From NCBI RefSeq assembly GCF_030127125.1, contig NZ_CP126156.1:2666001-2730000 (forward strand): 64,000 nucleotides of DNA, given 5' to 3'. Of the stretch, positions 32,937 through 42,916 are shown in pieces. Position numbers and translations under genes: made by a program. How positions within the stretch are numbered: the stretch's first letter is position 1; each line of letters starts with the position of its first letter. Source of the stretch: Halobaculum litoreum. GTDB taxonomy: Archaea; Halobacteriota; Halobacteria; Halobacteriales; Haloferacaceae. Below the pieces are notes generated by a model. That model was not told the DNA's origin and searched no databases. It worked only from the letters and a program-made list of their open reading frames with translations.

Positions 32937-34014
32937 CCCCGAGCCGGACCCCGGCGCCGGCGGGGACGGGTGGGCGCCGCGGGTGATCGTGCTCGTCGCC
33001 GTCGCCGTCGCGGTGGCGTTCGTCCTCGGCGGGATCCCGGGGCTGCTGTCGGGCGGCGACGCCCCGGCGTCGGTGAACACCTCGGAGTACGCCGTCGACG
33101 ACTTGAGCACCTCGCAGATCCCCGCCAGCGGCGAGATCGCCGTCCCCGGCGGCGACGCCGAGGGGACGGTCGTGATCGACCGGTCGCACGCCAACCGGTT
33201 CACCCGGACGGAGATCCGCCCGCTGTACCAGGCGCTCTCGCGGGCGGGGTACGAGGTCGTGATCCACGACCGCGGCGACCTCGGGCCGGTGCTCGCGAAC
33301 GCCAGCGCGTTCCTCGTGGTCGACCCCGGACTCGAGTACGACGAGGCCGACGCCGACGCGCTCCGCGGGTTCGCCGACGCCGGCGGGCGAGTGGTCGTGT
33401 TGGGCGAGCCCAACCGGATCGTCGTCGGCGGCGGCTTCGGGGGCGTCACCACGTCCGAGCGCCGGAGCGCGCTGGCGAACCTCGCGGCGGAGTTCGATCT
33501 GGAGTTCTCGACGGGGTACGTGTACCACCAGGCCGAACACGACGGCTTCTACAAGAACCCGCTCGCCGACCCCGTCGGCGACGCCGCCGGGAGCGGCACG
33601 GACGTGGCGCTGTACACCCCGGCGACGGTCCGCTCGACGGGCGACGGCGAGGTCGTCCTCCGGGCGCGCCGCGGCGCCCGCCTGTCGGCCGTCGACGACG
33701 TCCGGCCGTACCCGGTGGCCGTCCGCGCGGACAACGTCCTCGCGGTGGGCGACTTCACGTTCGCCACGCCCGGCCGGTACAACGTCGCCGACAACGAGCG
33801 GTTCCTCAGCTACGTCGTGGCGTTCATGATCGCGGGCGAGGCGCCGGGCCCGGAGACGGACGACGGCGCGGGAGCCGGCGGGGACGAGCCGACCCCGACC
33901 GGTCCCGCCCCGCCGACGGGGACGCCCGCGGGCACCCCGACGCCGAGCGGGACGCCCGTGGGGACGCCGCCGCCGACGGGCACCCCGCCCGGGCCCGGGA
34001 CGCCGGGGACGTGA
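32923..34014 (+). CDS. DUF4350 domain protein with Pro/Thr-rich C-terminal tail
   Basis: This is a 363-residue membrane protein with one N-terminal helix (VIVLVAVAVAVAFVLGGIPGLL). It has an extracellular Rossmann-like DUF4350 domain (about 60-290) containing the glutamine-amidotransferase-like stretch FLVVDPGLEYDEADADALRGFADAGGRVVVLGE. The final 45 residues are repeats of GTP/PTG, a mucin-like sequence. DUF4350 proteins often occur with MoxR, DUF58 and transglutaminase-like genes; here the partner is SppA, with a 14-bp overlap. I infer an envelope function; no enzyme activity is known. Confidence 0.75.
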   Translation: MALGDPEPDPGAGGDGWAPRVIVLVAVAVAVAFVLGGIPGLLSGGDAPASVNTSEYAVDDLSTSQIPASGEIAVPGGDAEGTVVIDRSHANRFTRTEIRPLYQALSRAGYEVVIHDRGDLGPVLANASAFLVVDPGLEYDEADADALRGFADAGGRVVVLGEPNRIVVGGGFGGVTTSERRSALANLAAEFDLEFSTGYVYHQAEHDGFYKNPLADPVGDAAGSGTDVALYTPATVRSTGDGEVVLRARRGARLSAVDDVRPYPVAVRADNVLAVGDFTFATPGRYNVADNERFLSYVVAFMIAGEAPGPETDDGAGAGGDEPTPTGPAPPTGTPAGTPTPSGTPVGTPPPTGTPPGPGTPGT

Positions 34015-34123
34015 GGCGGCGGCCGCGTCCGTCGTCCCTCGCGGTCGGGGCGCCCGCCCGCGGCGACCGGGCACCGTCCCCGCAACCGCGCCGTTTTTGC
34101 GCCGAGCGCCCCACGCCGCACAC

Positions 34124-35218
34124 ATGACGAAGGCGACCACCGAGGAGACGTCCGAGTTCGGCGAGTGGCCGCTCAAGCGGCTCATGACGGAGGTGTGTGG
34201 CTCCGGGCCGAAGTCCGCGGACGACATGACCCCCGCGCAGGCGACCGAGGCCATGCGCCGCATCTTCGCGGGCGAGCCCGACGAGACGACGCTGGGCGCC
34301 TTCTGGCTGGCGAACCGCTGGAAGCGCAACACCCCCGACGAGCTGGCGGCGTACGTCGACGAGATGTGCAGTCGCGTGGAGTACGCCGAGCCCGACTGCG
34401 ACCCCGTCGACTGCGGCGCCAACTACGACGGGAAAGGGGAGACCGCCATCCTCGGCGCCGCCGCGGGCATCGTCGCCGCCGGCGCCGGCACCCCCGTCGT
34501 CGTCCACTCGGGCGACCGCGTCCCCACCCAGCAGCAGGACGCGTACAAGCACGTCCTCGACGAGTTGGGCATCGCGACGGAGTTGACGCCGCGCGACTCC
34601 GCGGCGATGGTCGACGAGACGGGCTTCGGCTTCTACTACCAGCCGGCGTTCAACCCCGCGGTCCACGACCTGTGGGAGCGCCGCGACATGATGGGCGTGC
34701 GGACGTTCGTCAACACCATCGAGACGCTCGCGAACCCCGCCGGGGCGTCCACCCACCTCGGGTCGTTCTACCACCTCGCGTTCGCCAAGAAGGTCGTCGA
34801 CACGTTCGTCGCCAGCGAGTTCCACGACCTCGACCGCGTCATCATGTTCCAGGGGATGGAGGGGTACGACGACATCCGCCCCGGCTACACCAAAGTCGCG
34901 GAGTGGACCGCCGGCGACGGCGGCAGCGAGGGCGACTCGTTCACCGACTTCGAGATCGAGACGCCCGAGTACGGGATGGACTTCGAGGAGGCCGACCTCG
35001 AGGTGGACGACGTGGCCGTCGACTCCGCGGCGCTCACCGAGGCGGTCGTCTCGGGCGAGCGCGACGACCACTGGCGCGACGCGGTCGCGCTCAACGCCGC
35101 CTTCCGGATCTACGCCCGCGACGACGCCGACAGCCTCGACGAGGGGCTCGAGCAGGCGCGCGCGGCCATCGACGACGGCGCCGCGGCCGCCGTCCTCGAG
35201 GACCTGCGCGCGTTCTGA
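34124..35218 (+). CDS. TrpD-like glycosyltransferase family 3 protein (not true TrpD)
   Basis: This is a 364-residue protein with the two-domain fold of anthranilate phosphoribosyltransferase. Its N-terminal helical domain contains MTPAQATEAMRRIFAGEPDE. The phosphate-binding motif that is GTGGD in TrpD reads CGANYDGKGET here, and the following ILGAAAGIVAAGAGTPVVVHSG is kept. The real TrpD in this window is at 41911-42909, so this is a paralogue. The acidic C-terminal addition starts around TVAEWTAGDG. It could act on another base or quinone precursor. It is monocistronic by spacing. The substrate is unknown. Confidence 0.75.
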   Translation: MTKATTEETSEFGEWPLKRLMTEVCGSGPKSADDMTPAQATEAMRRIFAGEPDETTLGAFWLANRWKRNTPDELAAYVDEMCSRVEYAEPDCDPVDCGANYDGKGETAILGAAAGIVAAGAGTPVVVHSGDRVPTQQQDAYKHVLDELGIATELTPRDSAAMVDETGFGFYYQPAFNPAVHDLWERRDMMGVRTFVNTIETLANPAGASTHLGSFYHLAFAKKVVDTFVASEFHDLDRVIMFQGMEGYDDIRPGYTKVAEWTAGDGGSEGDSFTDFEIETPEYGMDFEEADLEVDDVAVDSAALTEAVVSGERDDHWRDAVALNAAFRIYARDDADSLDEGLEQARAAIDDGAAAAVLEDLRAF

Positions 35219-35321
35219 GCGAGCGCGAGCGGGGCGGCTCCTGACGCGAACGGGGAGCGGAGCGACCAGTGAGCCGTCCGGCTCGTCCACGGTTCTCACC
35301 GTTGAGACGCGGCGGCGGAGG

Positions 35322-35327
35322 TTTATC
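35322..35327 (+). promoter_or_regulatory. TATA-like element upstream of the 35352 membrane gene
   Basis: TTTATC is about 27 bp before the ATG at 35352, the typical distance for a leaderless start, and lies in an otherwise GC-rich 133-bp gap that contains GAGCGAGCGCGAGCG-like simple sequence. Confidence 0.45.
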
Positions 35328-35351
35328 AGCGGTCGGGACGGCCGGGCACGC

Positions 35352-35875
35352 ATGGTCGTGGGACCGGGGAGCCTGTACCAACTGTTCTTCCTCGCGGCCA
35401 GCGCCGTCGTCGTCCTGCTGGCCCTCTCCACGTACGTCCTCGGCCGGCTGATCGGGCACGACCGCGCGCTCGGGACGATGCTCGCGCTCGTCGGCGTGTT
35501 CACCGGCACCGGCGCGGGGTTCGGACTGCCGCCGTCGGCGGCGGCGCTGCCGCTCGCGCTCGGGTTCGCGTTCCTCTACGTCCCCGTCGGCGTCGGCGGC
35601 CTCGTCGCGAAGGGCGTGTCGTCGGCGCCGTGGCGGGAGGTGTGCCGGCTGTTGCTGGGCGGGTGGATGGCCGCGCTCGTCGTCGCCCTCGTCACACAGG
35701 CCGCCGGCGCGTCGCTGCCGAGGCTCATCGGCTGGGCCCCCGGGCTGTTCGGCGTCGAGTGGTACGTCGGCTTCCTCGCGTACACGACCGTCCTCGGCGT
35801 CGCCGCCGGCGGCTTCACGCTCGTGTTGCTCAAACGCGGCGACGGCGCGGAGGGCCCGTCGCCGCCGGCGGCTGA
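35352..35875 (+). pseudogene. Haloarchaeal membrane protein, 3' end frameshifted
   Basis: This is a protein of about 174 residues with five likely membrane helices (for example LFFLAASAVVVLLALSTYVL and WYVGFLAYTTVLGVAAGGF). As read, the frame stays open far into the antisense of the next gene, ending at 36968, which is not credible. Restoring one G near 35852-35854 (GAGGGCCCG) gives the ending KRGDGAEGPVAAGG and stop at 35873-35875, only 7 bases before the convergent gene's stop. That is the natural 3' end. I recognise no family; it may be a small conserved haloarchaeal membrane protein. Confidence 0.62.
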
Positions 35876-35882
35876 CCGGACG

Positions 35883-36938
35883 CTACTCGATCTCGTTCTC
35901 GTCGTCGTCGAGCCGGATCGCGATGCCGACGAGCGTCTGGCCCGCCGTCACCGTCGCCTCGCGGGCGACCGAGTAGACGATCCCCGAGCGGTCGGCGGTC
36001 GCCTCCTGCACCACCTCGTAGGTGGTCGGGTCGTACACCTCGCCGACGTACTTCCCCTCCACCACCTCGTCGCCGATGGCCAGATCCGCGGCCGCGCGGA
36101 ACAGCCCCGAGTCCTCGGCGGTCACGCGCCCGAGGTGGTTGCGCGCGCGGGTGCCGTCCCACGCGGTCGGCTCGCTCCCGACGTCCGCGGAGTCCGAGGA
36201 GTCGCTGCTCCCGTCGACGGGGTCGTCGTCCTCGACCACGCCGGCGTGGCGGAGCGCGCGTTTCGTCCCCGCGACGCCGACCTCGATGGCGTCGTCGACG
36301 AGTTCCTTGTTGTGCGCGAGTTCGGGCGTGATACTCGGGATACCCTCCATCGTCGCGGCGACGCGGAGTTTCCCGCCGAAGCCGCGGTCTGCCCACTCGT
36401 CGTCGGCGTCCTCGCCGGCCGTCTCGGCCAGCAGGAGCGCCGTGCCGAACGCCTCCGCCAGCGCGCGACACTCGTCGTCACCGCGGAGGTAGACGGTGTG
36501 GGTGAGCATGTCCCGGCTCCCGGTGTGGAGGTCGACGATGTAGTCCGCGCTCCCGGCGTACGCCCACAGCGTCGCGGCCATGCGCTCGTGGAGGGTGCCG
36601 TCGGGGTCGCCCGGCCAACAGCGGTTCATGTTGGGGTTGACGGAGTCGTACGCCTCCGGCGTCGTGTACGACACCGTGTCGAAGGTGAGCGGGTCGGCGA
36701 CCGGGACGACGTGCGCCGTCCCCGCGAACGACGCCTCGCGGAGGTCGTCGTGGAGGCGCCGACACACCGCCGCGCCGTTGATCTCGCGGCCGTGTTGGGC
36801 CGCTTGGACGTAGACGGTCGGCCCCTCGGCGGCGTCCGCGTCGGTGCCGTCCGGCGTGTACGTGTGGACGGTCGTCTCGATCGCGACGCCGGAGGGGAGC
36901 CGCGCGAGCGTGACGCGCTCGGCTTCGTGGTCGGCCAT
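35883..36938 (-). CDS. Succinylglutamate desuccinylase/aspartoacylase family zinc hydrolase
   Basis: This is a 351-residue M14-like zinc amidohydrolase of the AstE/AspA family. Zinc ligands are in QHGREING (His, Glu) near residue 48, and VDLHTGS (His) near 132. The catalytic Glu is likely in ITPELAHNKE. A C-terminal beta-rich domain (about 275-345) follows an acidic linker with SSDSSDSADVGSE. The family cleaves N-acyl amino acids such as N-succinylglutamate or N-acetylaspartate, and the exact substrate is unclear. It is convergent with the membrane gene and 117 bp from the cyclophilin start. Confidence 0.85.
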   Translation of the reverse strand: MADHEAERVTLARLPSGVAIETTVHTYTPDGTDADAAEGPTVYVQAAQHGREINGAAVCRRLHDDLREASFAGTAHVVPVADPLTFDTVSYTTPEAYDSVNPNMNRCWPGDPDGTLHERMAATLWAYAGSADYIVDLHTGSRDMLTHTVYLRGDDECRALAEAFGTALLLAETAGEDADDEWADRGFGGKLRVAATMEGIPSITPELAHNKELVDDAIEVGVAGTKRALRHAGVVEDDDPVDGSSDSSDSADVGSEPTAWDGTRARNHLGRVTAEDSGLFRAAADLAIGDEVVEGKYVGEVYDPTTYEVVQEATADRSGIVYSVAREATVTAGQTLVGIAIRLDDDENEIE

Positions 36939-37055
36939 GGTTCACCCTCCCCGCGCGGCGGCTTGTAGCTGTGGCCCGTCGCCCCGCGCCGACGGGAGGA
37001 CCCGTCCCGCCCCCGAAGCCGAACGACTATCCCCCTCGGCGGCCAGTGTGCGGGT

Positions 37056-37607
<552 letters not shown>

Positions 37608-37646
37608 GCCGGACCCGCCGCCGCTCCGCGCCGCACCGTCCCCGTG

Positions 37647-38939
37647 TTACTCGACGACCCGCTCGTACACCCGCGGGTACGCCTGCAGTTTCGTCCGACC
37701 GATCAGCGCGTAGCAGTACGCCTCGACGCGGTCGCGCCACAGCGGCCGCTCGTAGCTCCCCGCGAAGCCGACCTCGGCGACGTCGATGTCCTCGCCGGCA
37801 CGTTCGGTGAGGATCGACAACAGCGGCGCGGGGTCGTTCCCGACGACCCGGCGGAACTCCCGCATCGCCGCCCGCTTCTCGCGGACGACGTGACCCGAGT
37901 CGAAGCCGTCGTCCGCGGGGTCGACGACGAGCGCCTCGAGCGCGCGGTCGTGGGCGCGCCGGTTCGTGAGCATCTGTGCGGCCTCGACGGTCTGTACCAG
38001 CGTGAGGTCCGACTTCCAGTCGGTGACGACGTGGTCGTTGTCGAAACACCACGTCGCGAGCTTCCGGCGTGCGAGGGTGTACGGGCCGTCCCCGTGTTCC
38101 TCGCGGACGGCTTCCAGCCGCTCGCGGATCTCGACGCTGTCGGGGTACTCCTCGATCCCGTCGCGGAAGCGGTCGTTCAGTCGTGCGATCCGGTCCACCG
38201 TCGGCTCGCCGCCGTCGCCGATCCGGTCGCGTAGCTGCTCGCGGTAGTGCTCGGCGGTCGCGAGGCGCAGTTCCGCTTGGCGGTTACCTGCGTGGAGCGC
38301 CCCGACGTCGTCGGGCTCGTCGTACTCGCGGTCGCTGTCGGGGTCGCGCTCGTGGGCGTCCAGCCGAACGATCACCACCCACCGCTCGATGTCGTGGTAC
38401 CAGCCGAGGTCGCGCCCGGCGTCGACGACGGGGTAGTCGCCGATGTCCGCGACGAGGTCGTCCGCGCGGTCGCGGATCGCCTCCCCGCGCTCCGCGAGGC
38501 GGTCCGGGTCGGCCGCGGGACGACCGAGGCGAGCGAGCGCGATCCCGACGTCCTCGGCGGCGAACTGCATCCCGCCGGTCGCGTAGAACGTCGCCTCGTG
38601 GTAGTTGCCGGCGCGGAGTTCCTCGCGGGCGCTCTCCAGCCACCCGCCGGCGCCGCCGAACCGCTCGTCGGTGTCGAGTTCCGCCCACAACTCGCGGCCG
38701 CGCTCCACCTCCTTCGCCAGTTCGCCGACGGTGTCGCGAGCGTGCGCCTCGCTCACCGGCGGGTGCCAGCGGTGGTCGGTCGGCTCGGGGAGGTACTTCG
38801 ACGCCTGGTCGGTGAGCGTGTCGGGCAGGGCGGTCGGCTGTACCGCGCCGACGACGCCCGTCGCGGCGACGAGCGCCGCGCCGGCGCCCGCGAGGAGCGC
38901 GCGTCTGCCGACGGTGGGAGGATCCGGGTCGGGGACCAT
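37647..38939 (-). CDS. Exported haloarchaeal protein of unknown function
   Basis: This is a 430-residue protein. The N-terminus has GRRALLAGAGAALVAATGVVG, resembling a Tat-like signal with a double Arg, though it lacks the full consensus. The mature part is alpha-helical and rich in Arg/Glu/Asp, with many HEPN/TPR-like helices: YHEATFYATGGMQFAAEDVG, WYHDIERWVVIVRLD and AHDRALEALVVDPADDGF. No catalytic motif is visible. It lies just downstream of the trp cluster on the same strand (a gap of 48 bp to trpG), so read-through transcription is possible. I do not recognise a family. Confidence 0.68.
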   Translation of the reverse strand: MVPDPDPPTVGRRALLAGAGAALVAATGVVGAVQPTALPDTLTDQASKYLPEPTDHRWHPPVSEAHARDTVGELAKEVERGRELWAELDTDERFGGAGGWLESAREELRAGNYHEATFYATGGMQFAAEDVGIALARLGRPAADPDRLAERGEAIRDRADDLVADIGDYPVVDAGRDLGWYHDIERWVVIVRLDAHERDPDSDREYDEPDDVGALHAGNRQAELRLATAEHYREQLRDRIGDGGEPTVDRIARLNDRFRDGIEEYPDSVEIRERLEAVREEHGDGPYTLARRKLATWCFDNDHVVTDWKSDLTLVQTVEAAQMLTNRRAHDRALEALVVDPADDGFDSGHVVREKRAAMREFRRVVGNDPAPLLSILTERAGEDIDVAEVGFAGSYERPLWRDRVEAYCYALIGRTKLQAYPRVYERVVE

Positions 38940-38987
38940 ACGCGAGCGATCCTCGCGTGTCGCTGATAGGTCTTCTCCTCCTTCTCC

Positions 38988-39581
38988 TCAGACGCCCCGG
39001 AGGAAGTTCTCGATGACGTCGTGGCCCGCCGCCGTCAGCACCGACTCGGGGTGGAACTGCACCGCCTCGATGGGGTGTTCGCGGTGGCGCACGCCCATCA
39101 CCAGTTCCTCGCCGTCGTGGTCGGTCGTCGCCGAGACGACGAAGCAGTCGGGCACCTCGGTGGCGACCAGCGAGTGGTAGCGACCCGCCCGGAACCCCTG
39201 CTCCAGCCCCGCGAACACGCCCTCGCCGTCGTGGTCGACGGGGAACGCCTTCCCGTGGATCGGTTCCGGCGCGTGGCCGACGGTGCCGCCGTACTCGTAC
39301 ACGGCGGCCTCGAGGCCGAGACAGACGCCCAGCGTCGGGACCTCGGGCGACAGTTCGCGGAGGACGGCCATCGTGACGCCCACGTCGCGCTCGTTCTTCG
39401 GGTGGCCCGGGCCCGGCGAGATGACGATCGCGTCCGGGTCGGTGTCGCGCACGTCGGCGAGGCTCGCGGCGTTCTTCAGCACCGTGATCTCGGGCGCCGC
39501 GCCGTCGATCCGGAGGTCCGAGACGTACTCCACGAGGTTGTACGTGAACGAGTCGTAGTTGTCGACGACCGTCACCCTCAT
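38988..39581 (-). CDS. trpG: Anthranilate synthase component II (glutamine amidotransferase)
   Basis: This is a 197-residue class I glutamine amidotransferase that supplies ammonia to TrpE. The start MRVTVVDNYDSFTYNLVEY is typical, ISPGPGHP forms the oxyanion region, the nucleophilic Cys is in GVCLGLEAAVYEYGG, and the catalytic His/Glu are in AVQFHPESVL. The oxyanion-adjacent residues CLGLE replace the more common CLGHQ, as in other haloarchaeal TrpG proteins I recall. The start codon overlaps the trpE stop by ATGA, so it is translationally coupled. It is the last gene of trpDFEG. Confidence 0.93.
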   Translation of the reverse strand: MRVTVVDNYDSFTYNLVEYVSDLRIDGAAPEITVLKNAASLADVRDTDPDAIVISPGPGHPKNERDVGVTMAVLRELSPEVPTLGVCLGLEAAVYEYGGTVGHAPEPIHGKAFPVDHDGEGVFAGLEQGFRAGRYHSLVATEVPDCFVVSATTDHDGEELVMGVRHREHPIEAVQFHPESVLTAAGHDVIENFLRGV

Positions 39582-41255
39582 TCGCCCACCTCCGGCGCCC
39601 CGACCGGGTCGGGGGCGTCGCCGTCGCCCTCGCGGATGCGCTCGACGGCGTCGAGCACGCCCGCCATCTTCTGTTCGGTCTCGGCGTACTCGCTGGCGGG
39701 GTCGGAGTCGGCGACGATGCCGGCGCCCGCGCGGACGGTCAGGCTGTCCGCGTCGCCGTGCTCCACGGTCGCGGTCCGGATCACGATGGCGAAGTCGGCG
39801 TCGCCGGTCCACGAGTAGTAGCCGACGCCGCCGCCGTACACGCCGCGGGGCTCCAGCTCCAGCTCGTCGATCAGCTCCATCGCGCGCACCTTCGGCGCGC
39901 CCGTCAGCGTCCCCGCGGGGAACGTCGCCCGCGTCGCGTCGAACGCGTCGGCGTCGGCCGCGAGCGTCCCCGTCACGGTCGACTCGATGTGCTGGACGTG
40001 GCTGTACTTCAGGACGTTCATGAACTCCTCGACGCGGACGCTCCCGGCCTCCGAGACCCGGCGCACGTCGTTGCGCGCCAGATCGACCAGCATCGTGTGC
40101 TCGGCGCGCTCCTTCCCGTCGGCGAGCAACTCGCCCGCGAGCTTGCGGTCCTCGACGGGCGAGGCGCCGCGGCGGATGGTGCCGGCGATGGGGTTGGAGA
40201 CGACGCGGTCGCCGTCGACGGAGACGAGCGTCTCCGGGGAGGCGCCCACCACCGAGCGGTCGCCGTGGCGCAGGAGGTACATGTACGGCGAGGGGTTCAC
40301 CTCGCGCAGCGACGCGTACAGGCCCAGGTCGTCGACCGCGCCCTCGATGGTCCGCGTGCGGGAGATGACGCCCTGGTACACCTCGCCGTCGAGGACGGCC
40401 TCCTTCGTCCGGCGGACGGCGGCCTCGTACTCCTCGCGCGGGCCGGCCGTCTCGCGGTCGACGCGGACGCCGCCCGTCGTCGGGGGTCGGCCGCCCGGAG
40501 CGTCGCCTGCACGTCTGCGGCCTCCCGGGCGAGCCGGTCGTACACGGCGCCGGGGTCGTCGTCCGCCCCGACGACGGGGGTGAACACCAGCGACACGCTC
40601 CCCTCGCGGTCGTCGAACGCGAGCGTCCGGGTCGTGAGGACGAACTCGGCGTCCGGCACCACGGGGTCGGGGCGGTCGACGCCGACCTCGTCGAGCCACA
40701 GGTCGTACACCGCGTCGTACGCGAGGAAGCCGACGAAGCCGCCGTCGAGCGTCTGGCGGTCGTTGTCCGGGAAGCCGACGCGCTCGACGTCGGGCAACGC
40801 CGTGCGCACGCGGTCGACGGTGTCGCCCGCCTCGGGCCCCGCGAGCCGACGTAGTCGGCGGCGGGGCCGAGTTCGGTCAGGTCGGTGCCCTCGGGGCCGA
40901 CCGACAGCACCGCCTCGGGGTCGTAGCCGACGAACGAGAAGCGGGCGTGGCGCTCGGCGTCGCCGTCGGCGCCGCCGTCGCTGCGGGCGTCGCCGCGTCG
41001 ACGCGAACTCGGGGCGAACGCGCCGTCGGGGTCGCTGGAGGCGACCTTCTCGGCGCTCTCCAGCAGGAACGAGTGGTCCGCACGGTCGCTCACGGCGGCG
41101 TACGCCGTGAGCGGCTCCACGTCGACGTCTGGCGTCGCCGTCTCGTACACGACGCGAGCGCCGTCGTCGCGGCCGACGAGGTCGACGAACGCCTCCCGGG
41201 AGCGCGAGAGGGCGGGGGCGTCGGCCGCGGGGGCGTCGCCGTCCTCGCGACTCAC
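39578..41255 (-). pseudogene. trpE: Anthranilate synthase component I (trpE) with two frame breaks
   Basis: This is the chorismate-using large subunit, about 558 residues if repaired. The first frame holds RFSFVGYDPEAVL, the second DGGFVGFLAYDAVYDLWLDE and the third the catalytic domain: GASPETLVSVDG, NPIAGTIRRG, VDLARNDVRR and GVYGGGVGYYSW. The break at about 40845 needs one base (GAGCCGAC to GAGGCCGAC restores VGLAGPEAG), and the one at the G5 run 40482-40486 needs another. Since every other gene of the operon is intact, I expect the real gene is too. The GTG start at 41255 overlaps the trpF stop. Confidence 0.9.
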
Positions 41256-41911
41256 TCGTACACCTCCTCGGCCTCGCCGAGCGCGCGGCCGGCGTTGCGG
41301 ACGAACCGCGAGACGGCCGCGTGGTCCTTCGCCCCCGGCGAGCGCTCGGTGCCGCTGGCCACGTCGACGGCGAACGGCTCGACGCGCGCGGCGGCGGTCG
41401 CGACGTTCTCGGGGGTGAGCCCGCCGGCGAGCACCACCGGCGAGACGAGTTCGCGCACCAACTCGGCGGCGGCGTCCCAGTCGCCGGTCTCGCCGGTGCC
41501 GCCGCCGCCGGAGTCGTCCGTGGAGTCGACCAGGAGGGCGTCCGCGGCCCCGTCGAGGTCGCGGGCCCGCCCGGGCTCGTCGTAGTCGACGACCGGGACG
41601 ACCTTCGTCTCCGTCTCCGCGCGGATGTAGCCGATCTCGTCGGGGGCGAACTCGCCGTGGAGCTGGACCACGTCCGGCGTCGCCGTGCGCACGGCGTCGA
41701 CGGCGTCCTCGGGCGTCTCGGGCATCGTCACGAGCACCGTCGTCAGGAACGGCGGGGCCGACGAGGCGAGCTCGGCCGCCTGCGCGAGGTCGACCTCCCG
41801 GGGGGAGTCGACGGGCACCGACGAGACGACGCCCACGGCGTCGGCGCCGGCGTCGGCGACCGCGCGGAGGTCCGCGCCGTTGGTGACGCCGCAGATCTTC
41901 ACCCGCACCAT
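41252..41911 (-). CDS. trpF: N-(5'-phosphoribosyl)anthranilate isomerase
   Basis: This is a 219-residue TIM-barrel isomerase that performs the Amadori rearrangement in tryptophan synthesis. The catalytic Cys is in VKICGVTN at residue 7 and the general acid Asp in LLVDSTDDSGGG. The phosphate-binding strand PVVLAGGLTPENV and DVASGTERSPGAKD are conserved. Its ATG shares a base with the trpD stop (overlap at 41911), and its stop overlaps the trpE GTG, so all four genes are coupled. The insert STDDSGGGGTGETG near residue 140 is haloarchaeal in style. Confidence 0.93.
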   Translation of the reverse strand: MVRVKICGVTNGADLRAVADAGADAVGVVSSVPVDSPREVDLAQAAELASSAPPFLTTVLVTMPETPEDAVDAVRTATPDVVQLHGEFAPDEIGYIRAETETKVVPVVDYDEPGRARDLDGAADALLVDSTDDSGGGGTGETGDWDAAAELVRELVSPVVLAGGLTPENVATAAARVEPFAVDVASGTERSPGAKDHAAVSRFVRNAGRALGEAEEVYE

Positions 41912-42909
41912 CAGCCCTGCAGCGCCGCGAGCTTGTCGGCGGCGTCGCCGTCGTCGATGGCGTTCGCCGCGACCTCGACGCCCGCGGCGAGATCGTCGGC
42001 GAGGCCGGCGACGTACACCGCCGCGCCGGCGTTCGCGAGGATCACGTCGCGCTTGGGCCCGGTCACCTCGCCCGTGACGATCCCCTCGAGGTCCGCGGCG
42101 TTCGCCTCGGGCGTACCGCCGGCGATGGCGTCGACGGGCGCGGCGTCGAGGCCGAGGTCGTCGGGCGTGAGCGTGAACTCCGTCACCTCGTCGCCGTCGA
42201 CCTCCGCGACCGTCGTCGGCCCGTGGAGGGAGATCTCGTCCATCCCGTCGCCGTGGACGACGAGGGCGCGCTCCACGTCCATGTGGGTGAGCGCCTCCGC
42301 GATCACCGGGACGAGGTCGGGGTCGTACACGCCCAGCACCTGCGCGTCGGCGCCGGCGGGGTTCGTGAGCGGGCCGAGGATGTTGAACACCGTCCGCATC
42401 CCCAGCTCCTTGCGCGGGCCGATGACGGCCTTCATGGCCGGGTGGAAGACGGTCGCGAGCATGAACCCGATCCCGTCGCGCTCGATGGCGTCCTCGACGG
42501 CCGGCGGCTCCGCGTCCACCTCGACGCCGGCCACCTCCAGTACGTCCGCCGACCCCGACGAGGAGGAGACGGAGTAGTTGCCGTGTTTCGCCACCGTCAC
42601 GCCCGCGCCCGCGGCGACGATCGCCGACGTGGTCGAGACGTTGATCGTGTCGTAGTCGTCGCCGCCGGTGCCGCAGGTGTCGACGAGCGGCTCCCGGTCG
42701 GGGTCGATCGTCCGGGCGGCCGCGCGCATCCCCTGCGCGAAGCCGGCGATCTCCGCCTCCGTCTCGCCTTTCGCGCGCAGCGCCGCCAGCAGCGCGCCGA
42801 TCTGGGCCTCCGTCGCCCCCTCGAAGACGAGCGTCGACGCCTCCCGGGCCTCGGCGACGCTCAGGTCCTCCCCCTCCGTCACGCGTTCGATGTACTCCTG
42901 CATACTCAT
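41911..42909 (-). CDS. trpD: Anthranilate phosphoribosyltransferase
   Basis: This is a 332-residue TrpD that transfers phosphoribose from PRPP to anthranilate. The diagnostic DTCGTGGDDYDTINVST and KHGNYSVSSSSGSADVLE motifs are complete, as is ILGPLTNPA. It starts at the ATG at 42909; a second Met follows two codons on. It is the first gene of trpD-F-E-G. The upstream region has a TATA-like element and two perfect palindromes at the expected transcription start, so tryptophan-responsive repression is plausible. Confidence 0.95.
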   Translation of the reverse strand: MSMQEYIERVTEGEDLSVAEAREASTLVFEGATEAQIGALLAALRAKGETEAEIAGFAQGMRAAARTIDPDREPLVDTCGTGGDDYDTINVSTTSAIVAAGAGVTVAKHGNYSVSSSSGSADVLEVAGVEVDAEPPAVEDAIERDGIGFMLATVFHPAMKAVIGPRKELGMRTVFNILGPLTNPAGADAQVLGVYDPDLVPVIAEALTHMDVERALVVHGDGMDEISLHGPTTVAEVDGDEVTEFTLTPDDLGLDAAPVDAIAGGTPEANAADLEGIVTGEVTGPKRDVILANAGAAVYVAGLADDLAAGVEVAANAIDDGDAADKLAALQG

Positions 42910-42916
42910 TGTAAAC

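Noticed and set aside
34124..35218. Initially taken as trpD
   Set aside because: The GTGGD motif is missing and a complete trpD lies in the trp operon.
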